A stretch of 64,000 nt of DNA from CALCNS01 sp937897315 (GCA_036744005.1 DAINOJ010000010.1:10635-74634), one strand, 5' to 3'. Positions 8,320 through 18,247 are shown, counted from the stretch's first letter. The notes: generated by a model not told the origin, from the letters alone. A program made the numbers and translations.

Positions 8320-9156
8320 TTATAGCAAAAGACTTCGCAGAAGACGAATTTCACTCTGATAACCTTCCAACTCATTCGGTGTTTCCAAATTGAAGGGTCT
8401 CCCAAACAAGCCCGGGTGTTGAATCATTTTAACGATAGCAGGTACTCCTATGCTTCCCTCACCCAATTTGGCATGTCGATCTTTATGACTGCTTAGTTGG
8501 TTCATATTATCGTTTATGTGTACCCCTTGAACCTTATGTAATCCTATCGTCTCGTCAATGGTTGTTAAGACTGAATCCAATTGGTTTACAATGTCATAAC
8601 CAGCTGAATGTAGATGACAACTGTCAATACAAATGCCCAGTCGTTGAGAAAAACGCACTCCGGTGATGATGTGCATTAACTCCTCGAAGGTTGAGCCAAT
8701 CTCTGACCCTTTACCGGTCATTCCTTCTAAAAGCACCCATGGCCCTTCCGGTCCTGTGAGGACCTCGTTCAATGCTTCGATGATATGACTGATCCCCTGC
8801 TCCGTCCCTAAGCCAACGTGACTACCCGGATGGAACAAAAACCTTGCATCCTCAATATTCTTGACTCGCTCATAATCTTCTCGTAAGACCGTTACAGCAA
8901 ATTTTCGAACCTCTTCTTTATCGGAGCATAAATTCATGGTATAGGGAGCATGGGCTAAAACCGGACCAAATTGATGTTCTTTTGTCAACCTGTGGTACTT
9001 TTCAAGGTCCAGTGGATCGAGTTCTTTCGCTGCCCCACCTCTGGGATTGCGGGTAAAAAACTGAAAGGTATTTGCCCCAACGGATATCGCCTCTTTGGCA
9101 GCTGCTTCAAAACCTTTGGCGATGGATAAATGACACCCTATATAATAATCACTCAA
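8320..9156 (-). CDS. nfo: Endonuclease IV (AP endonuclease)
   Basis: This 278-residue TIM-barrel zinc enzyme cleaves DNA at abasic sites during base excision repair. Its metal-ligand motifs appear in order: GCHLSIAKG, FHPGSHVG, LLEGMTGKGSEIG, GICIDSCHLHSAGYD, HINDNMNQLSSHKDRHAKLGEGSIG and FNLETPNE. The length is normal. It overlaps the preceding 97-codon gene by eight bases and is probably translationally coupled to it. Another base-excision enzyme, the MutM domain, is encoded divergently just upstream at 9600. Confidence 0.95.
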   Translation of the reverse strand: MSDYYIGCHLSIAKGFEAAAKEAISVGANTFQFFTRNPRGGAAKELDPLDLEKYHRLTKEHQFGPVLAHAPYTMNLCSDKEEVRKFAVTVLREDYERVKNIEDARFLFHPGSHVGLGTEQGISHIIEALNEVLTGPEGPWVLLEGMTGKGSEIGSTFEELMHIITGVRFSQRLGICIDSCHLHSAGYDIVNQLDSVLTTIDETIGLHKVQGVHINDNMNQLSSHKDRHAKLGEGSIGVPAIVKMIQHPGLFGRPFNLETPNELEGYQSEIRLLRSLLL

Positions 9157-9442
9157 TTTTTGACTCCTTCATATCTGCTGTATCCGACTTCGGCGCACCC
9201 CAGAACATATAACCACCTTTGATTCTCGCCCATCTTGTTATCTTTAGATGTTTTGGTATCAAAGAAGAGAATGTTTCCAAATCTAATTTATACTCATTGC
9301 ATAAAACTAAATCTTCCTCTTTCTTGTCACCATGTGGACCCATACAAATCCTTTTCTCCAGAGAAAAAAGATGACAAGCTTGACAGTTATCTTTATAAGG
9401 AACCATTACTTTTTTGGTTTTTGAGAAGTTAAACAAGGTCAT
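9149..9442 (-). CDS. Uncharacterised cysteine-containing small protein
   Basis: This 97-residue (or 95-residue) protein belongs to no family I recognise. It has four cysteines spaced C-x2-C, C and C across residues ~20-50 (CQACHLF, RICMGPHG, LVLCNEY), which could bind zinc or an iron-sulfur cluster; that is inference. The C-terminal half is basic and aromatic (ITRWARIKGGYMFWG). The ATG at 9442 sits only one base after GGAGG; the in-frame TTG at 9436 has better spacing and may be the real start. It is coupled to nfo by an eight-base overlap, suggesting a DNA-repair or stress context. Confidence 0.65.
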   Translation of the reverse strand: MTLFNFSKTKKVMVPYKDNCQACHLFSLEKRICMGPHGDKKEEDLVLCNEYKLDLETFSSLIPKHLKITRWARIKGGYMFWGAPKSDTADMKESKIE

Positions 9443-9599
9443 CCCTCCAGAATTCCTCTAGTACTACGTACTCTACAGCAGTATTCTTACACTTCGTGAT
9501 AGAAAAAGAAATTCCTCTTTTCTAGTCATGACTTTGAGAAAGGAATTCATATGGTCTATCGCCAAATAGGTAATATCTTATCGTTTAGGAGGTACATTT

Positions 9600-11051
9600 A
9601 TGCCGGAACTACCGGAAGTTGAATCTTTACGACGTAGTTTGTTGCCTTTTTTGCCCACCAGTAAGATGACTAAAATAGATATTTTTCACCCCTCTGTCAT
9701 TGCTCCAAGCACGATAGATGAGTTTACAAGGAACTTGTTAGGGAAGAATATTGAGACTGCACATAGAAAGGGCAAATATTTAGTTCTTGGTTTACGTCCG
9801 CATGGATTCCTAACGATACACTTAAGAATGACAGGTCAGTTTTTTCATCGCTCCAAAGCAGATGCATCTCTCGCTCCCATCGCACATACTCATGTGATTC
9901 TTCATTTTGAAAATGGTAGTAGCTTCCATTATTCAGATGTTCGCCGTTTTGGAAAGCTACGATATGACGAAGAGAGTCCCAACGATCGAGGATATCGATC
10001 GCTTGGGCCAGAACCTCTTCAACCCGACTTTACCATCCCTTATCTGATGACTCTAAAGAGAAGAAACGCACCTGTCAAAAGTGTACTCTTACAGCAAAAC
10101 CTTATAGCCGGTTTGGGCAATATCTATGCGGATGAATCTTTGTTTCTCTCTAGAATTCATCCTCAACGTGCTTTCTCCAGCCTTACCGATTATGAAATTG
10201 AACGTTTGCATCGAGCGATCGGTTCGGTATTGTCGGATGCGATAGTGGCCAAAGGAAGCAGTCTCAGTGATTACTTAGATGCAAATCGTGAAAGAGGCAC
10301 CTATCAGACTTATTGGAAGGTGTATCAGCAAACTGGGAAACCATGCTTCTGCTGCGGAACAACCATAGAGAAAATGCAAATTGCAGGGAGATCGAGTCAT
10401 TTTTGCCCTTTGTGCCAGTCTATGAGTCCCAAAGAGAAACCTCAGATTATCGGTATAACCGGAGGAATCTCCAGTGGAAAATCTACTGTGGTTCATTACT
10501 TACAAGAGCTCGGGGCTGAGATCATTGATGCTGATGCCATATCGAGATCATTGACCATCGATTCTGGTAAAGCCGTACCCATGATTATTCGGGCATTTGG
10601 CCAAGAGTATGAAACCCCTACTGGAATACTAGACCGCAAAAAGCTAGGTGAGCTTATTTTTTCGAATGCTTCCGCCAGAGAGAGATTGAATCAGATTTTA
10701 CATCCGCTGATTCTCGAAATCATACGCGAAGGAGTTCAGAAGCACCGAAAAAAGCCTCAAGACACTCCTTTGATTTTGGATATTCCTCTTTTGTTTGAAG
10801 CTCAACTCGAAGCACTCTGTGATGTGATTTGGCTAGTATATGTAAATCCTGAAACACAACTTCAAAGGTTAATGAACCGTGACCACTTAACAAAAGAGCA
10901 AAGTATGCTAAGAATTTCAGCTCAAAATTCATTGGATGAAAAGAAACTAAGAAGTGATTTCATTATTGATAATAACGGAAGCATAGACACAAGTCATGTA
11001 CAAGTGATGCAAAAGTGGAACCAATATGGTTATGCAAATAGGAAGGAGTGA
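9600..11051 (+). CDS. MutM-CoaE fusion: formamidopyrimidine-DNA glycosylase joined to dephospho-CoA kinase
   Basis: This single 483-residue frame holds two complete enzymes. Residues 1-~275 are formamidopyrimidine-DNA glycosylase, which removes oxidised purines: catalytic MPELPEVE start, lysine in HRKGKYL, DNA-binding NLIAGLGNIYADE, and a zinc finger with C249, C252, C269 and C272. Residues ~281-483 are dephospho-CoA kinase, the last step of coenzyme A synthesis: P-loop GITGGISSGKST, DADAISR, and the lid/CoA region HPLILEIIREG and LDIPLLFE. No stop or start separates them; the linker is only about eight residues (MSPKEKPQ). mutM and coaE are often adjacent in Firmicutes, so the fusion probably arose by stop-codon loss. 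The start has AGGAGG seven bases upstream. Confidence 0.92.
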   Translation: MPELPEVESLRRSLLPFLPTSKMTKIDIFHPSVIAPSTIDEFTRNLLGKNIETAHRKGKYLVLGLRPHGFLTIHLRMTGQFFHRSKADASLAPIAHTHVILHFENGSSFHYSDVRRFGKLRYDEESPNDRGYRSLGPEPLQPDFTIPYLMTLKRRNAPVKSVLLQQNLIAGLGNIYADESLFLSRIHPQRAFSSLTDYEIERLHRAIGSVLSDAIVAKGSSLSDYLDANRERGTYQTYWKVYQQTGKPCFCCGTTIEKMQIAGRSSHFCPLCQSMSPKEKPQIIGITGGISSGKSTVVHYLQELGAEIIDADAISRSLTIDSGKAVPMIIRAFGQEYETPTGILDRKKLGELIFSNASARERLNQILHPLILEIIREGVQKHRKKPQDTPLILDIPLLFEAQLEALCDVIWLVYVNPETQLQRLMNRDHLTKEQSMLRISAQNSLDEKKLRSDFIIDNNGSIDTSHVQVMQKWNQYGYANRKE

Positions 11052-11055
11052 TCAA

Positions 11056-12924
11056 ATGAATGCTCTAAGTCAGAAGTTAACACAAATTCTCAAACACAAT
11101 CTCCCGAAACTATATACCGGTGTATCTTATGCCATGATGATTCAAGGAGAAATGATTGCGGCAGGTGCTCTTGGTACGTCTGGTGGTAAAGAAAAGAACC
11201 CCTTGCAACTTCAAGATACCTTCAATGTGGCTTCCGTATCGAAGATTTTTTGTTCGCTGGCCGTCATGAAATTGGTAGAACAAGGGAAAGTGACTCTGGA
11301 TACTCCGGTAGTAGAGTATTTACCGCTTTTCCAAATGCCTGATCCTAGATATCGTCTTATTACCCTTCGCCATTGTCTTAGTCACACCAGTGGTTTGCCT
11401 GGTACTCAGTGGAAAGGATTTTCTGTTTCCGAGACAAGCGGAAGTGATTATTATGCCGATGTCTATGATTATTTCTCAGTTCAGTATTTGAAAGCAACCC
11501 CCGGTGACTACGCGGTTTATTGCAACGACGGCTTTACCTTGGCTGAAATCGTTGTTGCAAAGGTGAGTGGGATGAGCTTCTCTAGCTTCTGCTCCACTTA
11601 TATTATGAATCCACTTCATATGTCAACCACCCGCTTATCGGATCAGTTGGATGGGGATATCACAGTTGTTCGTGAGAAAGAAAAGCCTACGGAATTGCTA
11701 CTGATTCAAGGTGCTGCAGGTTTTACGACCTCGATGATGGATTTATGTAAATTGGGCCAGATGATACTCCACCCGGAACCTTATTTTTTGAGCTCGTCCA
11801 TTGATGAGATGGCTAAACCACATGGGAAGACCTTTTTGTCGGAAGATGATCGAACCCCTTCGTACGGATTAGGTTGGGATAATATTTCCTTTAGTGACCC
11901 TGAATATGATTTGGGACCTGGTGTTTTACTTAAGGGAGGAAACAGCTTCCAATTCACTACTCAGTTCTTGGTGATTCCAAAATATGAAGCTGTTTTGGCT
12001 ATATCTGAAACGCATGATTGCAAGCTAGATGTCAATGAGACCATTCTACGTCTGTTTGCATCGGCGATGCTGGAACGCGGAGTCCATATTTATACCACGC
12101 AAAAGCCTGTACCACAAGAAATCATCGACAAATACGAGGGTTGTTATTTAACTCCTGGTGGTGTTCTCCGGGTGATGTTTTATGGAACCACCTGTCAAAT
12201 CAATCGTGAGACTACCCGAGGTGATAGCACTGCTTTACACAAAAACTTAAAATATGATGGAACTACTTGGAAATCCAATGATGACTTGAGATTCTTTTTC
12301 ACGGAGCACGAACAAAATATCTATTTGATGTCTATCTTAAAAGGGCGCAGGATTCCACAAGCTCAGAAAGCGAAAGCCTATATGAATTTTTCTGAGAAAT
12401 GGGCAACCCGGTTGGATAAGAAATTTATTGTTATTGACACAACACCATATGACTTGGTGATTCGAGAAATTATGACCGGCTTTTGGATAAAACCATTGCC
12501 AGAGTATCCAGGAATACTCATTGCCTCTTTCTCAGGAAGAACGGACGGGGATGTCTATGGCGTCTTCGAAGCACCTTTCCAAGCTTTGAATGACGAGGTG
12601 GGCAAAGGTTTTCTCAATACTCCTGCAAATCCCAGCCGGGATATGATATCCCCTCACTTCTATACGAGTGACGGTGTGGAATATTGCAAAGTGGCATCCT
12701 ACCTTTATCGTGAAACCGAATCGCTTCCTGCATATACCAAGCAAGGCTTCCATCAGGGAAAAACAAATCGGGTTTATCGAATCAACGAAGAAGTAACTCA
12801 TTCACCTGAAGTACCGAATGGTCGCAGAATTTTAATCATGAATTCTGACCTTACCGTAATTTATGACTCCCTGTTTCAGGATACTTTCACTCCGGTAAAA
12901 GACGGCTACATCAGTTTCATCTAG
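11056..12924 (+). CDS. Beta-lactamase-fold serine hydrolase with C-terminal extension
   Basis: This 622-residue protein is of the class C beta-lactamase/DD-peptidase (S12) group. It shows SVSK (SxxK) near residue 67, YCND as the second catalytic motif near residue 165 and LSHTSGLPG. After the catalytic domain (~1-345) comes a ~275-residue extension, as in D-aminopeptidases and esterase-type relatives. There is no signal peptide, so it is probably cytoplasmic. Substrates in the family include D-amino-acid peptides and esters; the neighbouring peptidases favour peptides. The start at 11056 has AAGGAG upstream; a reading from 11026 would overlap the fused mutM-coaE gene, which ends five bases before this start, so the two are probably co-transcribed. 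Confidence 0.8.
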   Translation: MNALSQKLTQILKHNLPKLYTGVSYAMMIQGEMIAAGALGTSGGKEKNPLQLQDTFNVASVSKIFCSLAVMKLVEQGKVTLDTPVVEYLPLFQMPDPRYRLITLRHCLSHTSGLPGTQWKGFSVSETSGSDYYADVYDYFSVQYLKATPGDYAVYCNDGFTLAEIVVAKVSGMSFSSFCSTYIMNPLHMSTTRLSDQLDGDITVVREKEKPTELLLIQGAAGFTTSMMDLCKLGQMILHPEPYFLSSSIDEMAKPHGKTFLSEDDRTPSYGLGWDNISFSDPEYDLGPGVLLKGGNSFQFTTQFLVIPKYEAVLAISETHDCKLDVNETILRLFASAMLERGVHIYTTQKPVPQEIIDKYEGCYLTPGGVLRVMFYGTTCQINRETTRGDSTALHKNLKYDGTTWKSNDDLRFFFTEHEQNIYLMSILKGRRIPQAQKAKAYMNFSEKWATRLDKKFIVIDTTPYDLVIREIMTGFWIKPLPEYPGILIASFSGRTDGDVYGVFEAPFQALNDEVGKGFLNTPANPSRDMISPHFYTSDGVEYCKVASYLYRETESLPAYTKQGFHQGKTNRVYRINEEVTHSPEVPNGRRILIMNSDLTVIYDSLFQDTFTPVKDGYISFI

Positions 12925-13029
12925 TATGTTACATATTTTTCATAAAGCGTTCACAGTTTTCTGATGAAAAGAGGTTTAAACGAGAGATATACTATAGACA
13001 GTTAAGAGCTACCATTAGGAGGTCTGAAG

Positions 13030-14259
13030 ATGAGTAACCATGATTTAAATCTGCCCGATATGGAGCCACTGTTTTTTGTAGAACCTCAACCCAACGCAAA
13101 GAATAAGGAAGTCATAGAAGCCGATCGCCTTTCATCAAAGCTTCAAAGAAAGTTAGCATTCATTCTTGCTTTTTCGATGATTTTAACCTTGGTTGTCGGA
13201 CTAGGCGGTGGTTATTATTTGGCCGAGTACCGCAACAGTGCAAAGTTACCTGACCTCACTTGGGTGGAATCATTACAAAAAAATCGAAGCTCGATTGTGG
13301 GGAATGTGGATTATCTCACACAAGAAGGTCTTACCACGCCTTTGAGTATTAGTCAGGTGAGTGCATTAACTGCTGATTCCGTCGTTGAGATTCAGACAGA
13401 GCGTACAATGACCGACTGGAGAATGGGTCAATATACTTCAACCGGTGCAGGCAGTGGAGTGATTATCGATCAAAAAGGTTACATCCTCACCAATCAACAC
13501 GTAATTGACGGAGCATCCACCATTGTTGTCGGTCTAAGAAATGGGGATAGTTATCCCGCTGTGTTAATCGGCAGTGACCATAAAACCGATATTGCTCTCT
13601 TAAAAATTGAGGCAGATAACCTAACCACTGCTGTTTTTGGCGACTCCTCTACTCTGGTAGTCGGTGAAATCGCCATTGCGATTGGAAACCCTTTGGGTCA
13701 ACTAGGGGGGACCGTCACCGACGGCATTATTAGTGCCCTGGATAGAGAATTAAGCTTTGATGGAAAAACCATGAATCTATTACAGACCAATGCGGCCATC
13801 AATCCTGGCAACTCTGGAGGTGGATTGTTTAATATCTATGGGGAGTTAATCGGCATTGTCGTCGCAAAATCCTCTGGTACAGATGTAGAAGGATTAGGGT
13901 TTGCCATACCTATTAACGATGTTAAGACGATCCTCACAGATTTAATGACTTATGGATATGTAGAAGGTAGAATTGATTTAAAAATGACCTTACAAGATGT
14001 TACCGGGGTGTACAGTTACTTCTATGGTTATAGCCAGGGTGTGTACATCGCCTCCGTTCAGGAAGGCTCCAATGCGGCTAAAACCGGTTTCAAAGTGGGG
14101 GATTATATTACTGCCATAGATGGCACTACGGTATCATCAGTATCGGAAATCAACGCCTTGCTAGATCAGTACAAGGTTGGAGATAGTGTAAAAATCAAAA
14201 TTCTCAGAAACAACCGTAGCTATACAGGTAATCTGGTTTTGGAAGGTTATAAGGGATAA
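13030..14259 (+). CDS. htrA: HtrA/DegP-type serine protease with PDZ domain
   Basis: This 409-residue membrane-anchored protease is of the S1C family and degrades misfolded proteins on the outer face of the membrane. A ~40-residue cytoplasmic tail precedes a transmembrane helix (~41-64). The trypsin-like domain has H157 (LTNQHVID), D187 (KTDIALL) and S262 (NPGNSGGGL). One PDZ domain covers ~320-409. The ATG is preceded by AGGAGG. The upstream gap (12925-13029) contains a TATACT-like -10 at 12988-12993 without a good -35, so regulation by a stress system is possible but not shown. Confidence 0.92.
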   Translation: MSNHDLNLPDMEPLFFVEPQPNAKNKEVIEADRLSSKLQRKLAFILAFSMILTLVVGLGGGYYLAEYRNSAKLPDLTWVESLQKNRSSIVGNVDYLTQEGLTTPLSISQVSALTADSVVEIQTERTMTDWRMGQYTSTGAGSGVIIDQKGYILTNQHVIDGASTIVVGLRNGDSYPAVLIGSDHKTDIALLKIEADNLTTAVFGDSSTLVVGEIAIAIGNPLGQLGGTVTDGIISALDRELSFDGKTMNLLQTNAAINPGNSGGGLFNIYGELIGIVVAKSSGTDVEGLGFAIPINDVKTILTDLMTYGYVEGRIDLKMTLQDVTGVYSYFYGYSQGVYIASVQEGSNAAKTGFKVGDYITAIDGTTVSSVSEINALLDQYKVGDSVKIKILRNNRSYTGNLVLEGYKG

Positions 14260-14299
14260 AGAAAACAGAGGCTCACTGAGCCTCTGTTTTCTTTATCCC
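14253..14299. terminator. 47-base palindromic terminator containing both convergent stop codons
   Basis: A perfect 23-bp stem with a one-base centre lies between the convergent htrA and S9 peptidase genes. The final GGA-TAA of each gene forms the outer part of each arm. The arms contain GAAAAC/GTTTTC, giving T-rich tails on both strands. Confidence 0.85.
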
Positions 14300-16539
14300 T
14301 GCAAATGCTTTACGAAATATTCTATGAGTTTACGGCGATAATATGGGTGATCGTGCAAATCATGATGACGATTGGGAAGAATGAGTAAATCAAAGTCCTT
14401 ATCGGCATTGATTAGAGCATTGACAATACGCATAGTACTGGCAGGGTGCACATTGTCGTCCAGGTCCCCGTGCATTAATAGCAAATGACCTTCAAGTTTA
14501 TCGGCTAAGAACTCTGCATTCTGTGCCTTCCAAAGATCCTTATTGAAGGGTTCCATAAATAATTCTGACCAGCTGGCACTATAAATCTCTTGTGAATGAT
14601 TCCCTGCAGTTGCAACACCAACCTTATACAAGTGAGGTAGTTTCACCATAAACTGATAGGTCGCAAACCCACCACCACTGTGCCCCCATACTCCCACTCG
14701 ATTTAAATCCATCCCAGGGTACTTCGTTTTTAGTTGTGGATAGGCCGCTTCATGATCTTCCATTCCGGCACAAGCACCCATGTTATTATAACAGTGGTCA
14801 TGAAAAGCTTTCCCACGTAAAGGAGTTCCCCTGCCATCGATGATTACCGCAATAAACCCTAAATTGGCAAGTGTTTGTGTATAGCCGGCATGCCTAGACA
14901 ATGTCTCCATAAAAGTTTGAGGAGCTAACATTTTCTGATTCCCACCATAACAATACTCTACGACCGGATACAATTGATCGTCACTATAGTCTTTTGGCAA
15001 AAACAACATTCCGTGTATATTGGTGACGCCATCGGCTGCTTTCACGCAGAAAGGTGTTGGTTCGATATACCCAGCTTCTCTTAACTTCGTCGCATCACAT
15101 CGTACGACTTCTCGTATCTTAGAACCTGCAGTTTTATATAGGCTTACAATAGGTTCTCGATGATAGGAGGTCCATACATCGATATAATGCTGTCCATCCG
15201 GGCTGAAATGTGTTTCATGATCTCCTGCTTGCGATTGCAAACACTCGATATCACCGCTCTCCAAATTTAGGCAATATGGGTATTTTTGGTATGGTGTCTC
15301 TCCTAGACCACGATTGCTTGCAGAAAAGAATAGCAGCTTTCGGTTTGAATCCAAATGAAGTATCTGTCTCACCGTGTATCCTTCTGTTAACTTACGACAA
15401 GAGCCATCGGTGAGTCCATATTGGTAGATATCAAACCACCCATCTCTTTCACTGAGCCAAAAAAGGCTATCAAGCTTTTCGGATAAATAGTATTTCTTTT
15501 TTGCATAGTCAGATGCATTGTTTCCTGCGTTCTGCATTTTGTAGTGATCCAAGAAAATGAAGGTTGAGGAGCTCTCTGTAAAAAAATATCGTAAACATTG
15601 AGTCATATGGTCATACAAGTACACCTTGCTTCGCGTATTTTCTCTGTTCTTCACTTGAAAGAGAGTATACCGTCCCTCCAAAGAATCCCCAAAACTCAAA
15701 GGGATTGTACCTGAAAATGCAAAGCGACCCAACCCTAGAGACTGGCAGACATCCTCTTCCGTATCTATTCTATAGTATTCCACTTCGGGTAGATGAGGAT
15801 CCCCAGGCAGAGGATAATGATAGGTATGGACCACCGGACGAACTGCTTCGTTTCCTTGCGGTACACTCTGGACCAAGGTGTAGGTCTCTACTTTTCTTAC
15901 ATCCATTTTATAGGTCCAAAGAGTCCGGCTGTCCTCACTCCAAGTAACTCCCAGAGGTAAAGGGACATTCTTTAGTTTTGCAGCTATGACCCCGCTCGCG
16001 TTGGCACATAGAATACCATATCCAAATTCTTCTGTTCCATCCTTGGTCAATGCTTTTACGACTCCGGTTTTACAATTCATCAAAAACAAGTTGCCCTCAA
16101 AACCCCAAACGGCTTTGCTCTTGTCCGGAGACAGAATCGCTCCATTCGGAGTGGGTTTCATTAGAGGAACAAGTTCCTTACCGGTAAAACAGTATCTCAT
16201 CACCGCTTGCGCACCGGGAGGTGTCGTAAAATATAGATTCCCTGTTTCGTCTAAACTTTCAAATACAATGGGTAATTGATTCTCTGATATCACTGTTTTC
16301 TTCTCGGTAGATAAGCATTTCGCCAATTCCACGTGAGAAAACGCTTCTGTCTCCTCTCCTGTCTCTAGATCGTGAAGGAGATACGACGCTTTTTTATCGG
16401 TTCCCTCCCAGGACTCTTTTATATACACAAATTGCTGATTCGATAGGAACCAAGGTTTGAATTGTCCATTCAAAACCATGGCTTCCGCTCGTTCTGGCAT
16501 AAACTGAAGGGCCTTGTCCCATTTCTTTTTTTCTATCAT
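14293..16539 (-). CDS. Prolyl oligopeptidase-family (S9, DPP-IV-like) peptidase
   Basis: This 748-residue peptidase has an N-terminal beta-propeller (~1-480, DPP-IV N-terminal type) and a C-terminal alpha/beta-hydrolase domain. The catalytic Ser lies in GVWGHSGGGF, the Asp in HGDLDDNVHP and the His in PNRHHDLHDHPYY. Family members release N-terminal dipeptides, often after proline. There is no signal peptide, so it probably works on imported peptides in the cytoplasm. It follows the YtcJ-like amidohydrolase gene by 16 bases in one operon and has a GGGAGG ribosome-binding site. Confidence 0.88.
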   Translation of the reverse strand: MIEKKKWDKALQFMPERAEAMVLNGQFKPWFLSNQQFVYIKESWEGTDKKASYLLHDLETGEETEAFSHVELAKCLSTEKKTVISENQLPIVFESLDETGNLYFTTPPGAQAVMRYCFTGKELVPLMKPTPNGAILSPDKSKAVWGFEGNLFLMNCKTGVVKALTKDGTEEFGYGILCANASGVIAAKLKNVPLPLGVTWSEDSRTLWTYKMDVRKVETYTLVQSVPQGNEAVRPVVHTYHYPLPGDPHLPEVEYYRIDTEEDVCQSLGLGRFAFSGTIPLSFGDSLEGRYTLFQVKNRENTRSKVYLYDHMTQCLRYFFTESSSTFIFLDHYKMQNAGNNASDYAKKKYYLSEKLDSLFWLSERDGWFDIYQYGLTDGSCRKLTEGYTVRQILHLDSNRKLLFFSASNRGLGETPYQKYPYCLNLESGDIECLQSQAGDHETHFSPDGQHYIDVWTSYHREPIVSLYKTAGSKIREVVRCDATKLREAGYIEPTPFCVKAADGVTNIHGMLFLPKDYSDDQLYPVVEYCYGGNQKMLAPQTFMETLSRHAGYTQTLANLGFIAVIIDGRGTPLRGKAFHDHCYNNMGACAGMEDHEAAYPQLKTKYPGMDLNRVGVWGHSGGGFATYQFMVKLPHLYKVGVATAGNHSQEIYSASWSELFMEPFNKDLWKAQNAEFLADKLEGHLLLMHGDLDDNVHPASTMRIVNALINADKDFDLLILPNRHHDLHDHPYYRRKLIEYFVKHLQG

Positions 16540-16555
16540 GTTCTAATCCTCCCTC

Positions 16556-18172
16556 TTAGGCTAGGTGACCCCCAATCCAAGTTTGTATCGCTTTGGTGTC
16601 TTGAATTCTATGGGATTCTATAGAAAATATGTCTTGATCCAGAACAACAAAGTCTGCCAGCATCCCCTTCATAAGTCTCCCCTTTTCTCTTTCCTGGAAA
16701 CAAGCAAATGCCGAACCATAGGTATACATTTTCACCGCCTGTTCAATGGTAATCTTTTGCTCCGGTAACCACCCTCCCAAAGGAACTCCCTTTGTATCGG
16801 TACGGGTCACTGCACAACCTAACCCAATAAAGGGATTGAAAGGCTCAACAGGTGCATCGGAACCTCCCGCTAATATCACTCCCAAATCCAGCATAGTTTT
16901 CCATGCATATGAGGACTTTGCTCTATCATGCCCAATTCTTTTCTCAACAATATGCAAATCGGTGCCAACAAAACCCGGTTGTGCATCGATGACAACGCCT
17001 AATCGTTGAATTTGTAATAACTGTGCTGGAGTAGTCAACTGAGCATGAATGATCCGAGGTCTTGCATCTTTCTTTGGGGTGGCCTTCAGTGCGCTTTCAA
17101 AGGCATTTAACATTCCTTGTATGGCAGCATCACCAATAGCATGCCCACTCATCTGATATCCTAAAACATGTGCCAAACTTAATATGGCATTCTTCTGTTC
17201 TTGGGTTAAGGTTTCTAGACCCATGGTTGTGGAATCGTCGGAGTAAGGTGATAGCATGTGTGCCGTCCTACCTCCAAGGGATCCGTCACACATCAGTTTA
17301 ACCGGTCCCAAACTCATGCGTTCATTATTAGCGTGGCCATAATCATTTTCCTTCCAATGATGAAATTGCAACAACCCTTCCACACTGCCAAATAGAAGCT
17401 GGTGATTGATACGTAACCCCACAGGATTTTCTACTATCCAATCTTGGTAAGCCCCTAATGCTTTATCCCAGCCTTCATTTCCTGTATTTCCCACATCATT
17501 GCTTTGTACACTAGTCAATCCGGATGCGACGGCTGCTTTAGCAGCATTTCGTATGTATCTGTGTACGTCTTCTCGTTTCTCTTTCGGATAATGTGCTGTA
17601 GCTAAGCCCATGGCACTTTCTCTCAGGATACCCAATGGCTCACCGTTGGTATCCAAATCCACTTGACCGTTACTCGCAAACTGATACCCATGACCAATAT
17701 CAGCCATTTTTAAAAGCACCGAGTTCACGACTGCTATATGACCGCAGGCGCGAACGATTACCACTGGTTTGCTCTGAGAGACTTGGTCCAAATCGTATCG
17801 AGTCGGCATGGCGTGATCTGGGAATCGATCCTGCAGGAATCCTCGACCTGTAATCATTGCAGCCTCTGGGTTTCTATCGGCAAATGCGCGACATTTAGAA
17901 ATGACTTCGTCTCTTGACGTACATTCGTTCAAACGGACCCATTCCATCATCCTACCAACATTCACTAAATGCATATGACTGTCGTGCAATCCTGGAATCA
18001 CCGTTTGTCCTTCCAAAGAGATGTGTTTCGCTCCGGTAAATTGCAAGGATAGCTCTTCCGTACTCCCGCAAGCCAAAACTCTTCCCGCTTCTACGGCCAT
18101 AGCTTCTGCTTTGGGTCGTAAAACATCTCCTGTCCAGATATTACCATTGATAAATAGCTTTCTCTCACTCAT
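16556..18172 (-). CDS. Amidohydrolase family 3 (YtcJ-like)
   Basis: This 538-residue metal-dependent amidohydrolase resembles YtcJ and exoenzyme-regulatory AepA-type proteins. The metal sites are visible as GLHDSHMHLV near residue 62, GHAIGDAAI, IIHAQL and GGSDAPVEPFNP. Substrates in this family are poorly known and include N-substituted formamides. No secretion signal is present. It is the first gene of a two-gene operon with the S9 peptidase, has GGAGG upstream, and is divergent from an M14 peptidase gene, so a role in peptide or amide breakdown is a reasonable inference. Confidence 0.8.
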   Translation of the reverse strand: MSERKLFINGNIWTGDVLRPKAEAMAVEAGRVLACGSTEELSLQFTGAKHISLEGQTVIPGLHDSHMHLVNVGRMMEWVRLNECTSRDEVISKCRAFADRNPEAAMITGRGFLQDRFPDHAMPTRYDLDQVSQSKPVVIVRACGHIAVVNSVLLKMADIGHGYQFASNGQVDLDTNGEPLGILRESAMGLATAHYPKEKREDVHRYIRNAAKAAVASGLTSVQSNDVGNTGNEGWDKALGAYQDWIVENPVGLRINHQLLFGSVEGLLQFHHWKENDYGHANNERMSLGPVKLMCDGSLGGRTAHMLSPYSDDSTTMGLETLTQEQKNAILSLAHVLGYQMSGHAIGDAAIQGMLNAFESALKATPKKDARPRIIHAQLTTPAQLLQIQRLGVVIDAQPGFVGTDLHIVEKRIGHDRAKSSYAWKTMLDLGVILAGGSDAPVEPFNPFIGLGCAVTRTDTKGVPLGGWLPEQKITIEQAVKMYTYGSAFACFQEREKGRLMKGMLADFVVLDQDIFSIESHRIQDTKAIQTWIGGHLA

Positions 18173-18226
18173 TTAAATTCCTCCTTCACTTCACTGCACA
18201 AATATTTCTCCTGAAAATAATGAAAT

Positions 18227-18247
18227 CCTTCCTAGTGTCGGAAGGAA
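18227..18247. repeat. Inverted repeat in the divergent ytcJ-like/M14 promoter region
   Basis: TCCTTCC and GGAAGGA flank a seven-base spacer in the 136-base gap between divergent peptidase and amidohydrolase genes. It may be an operator or a hairpin in the leader. No clear -35/-10 pair was found on either strand here. Confidence 0.35.
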
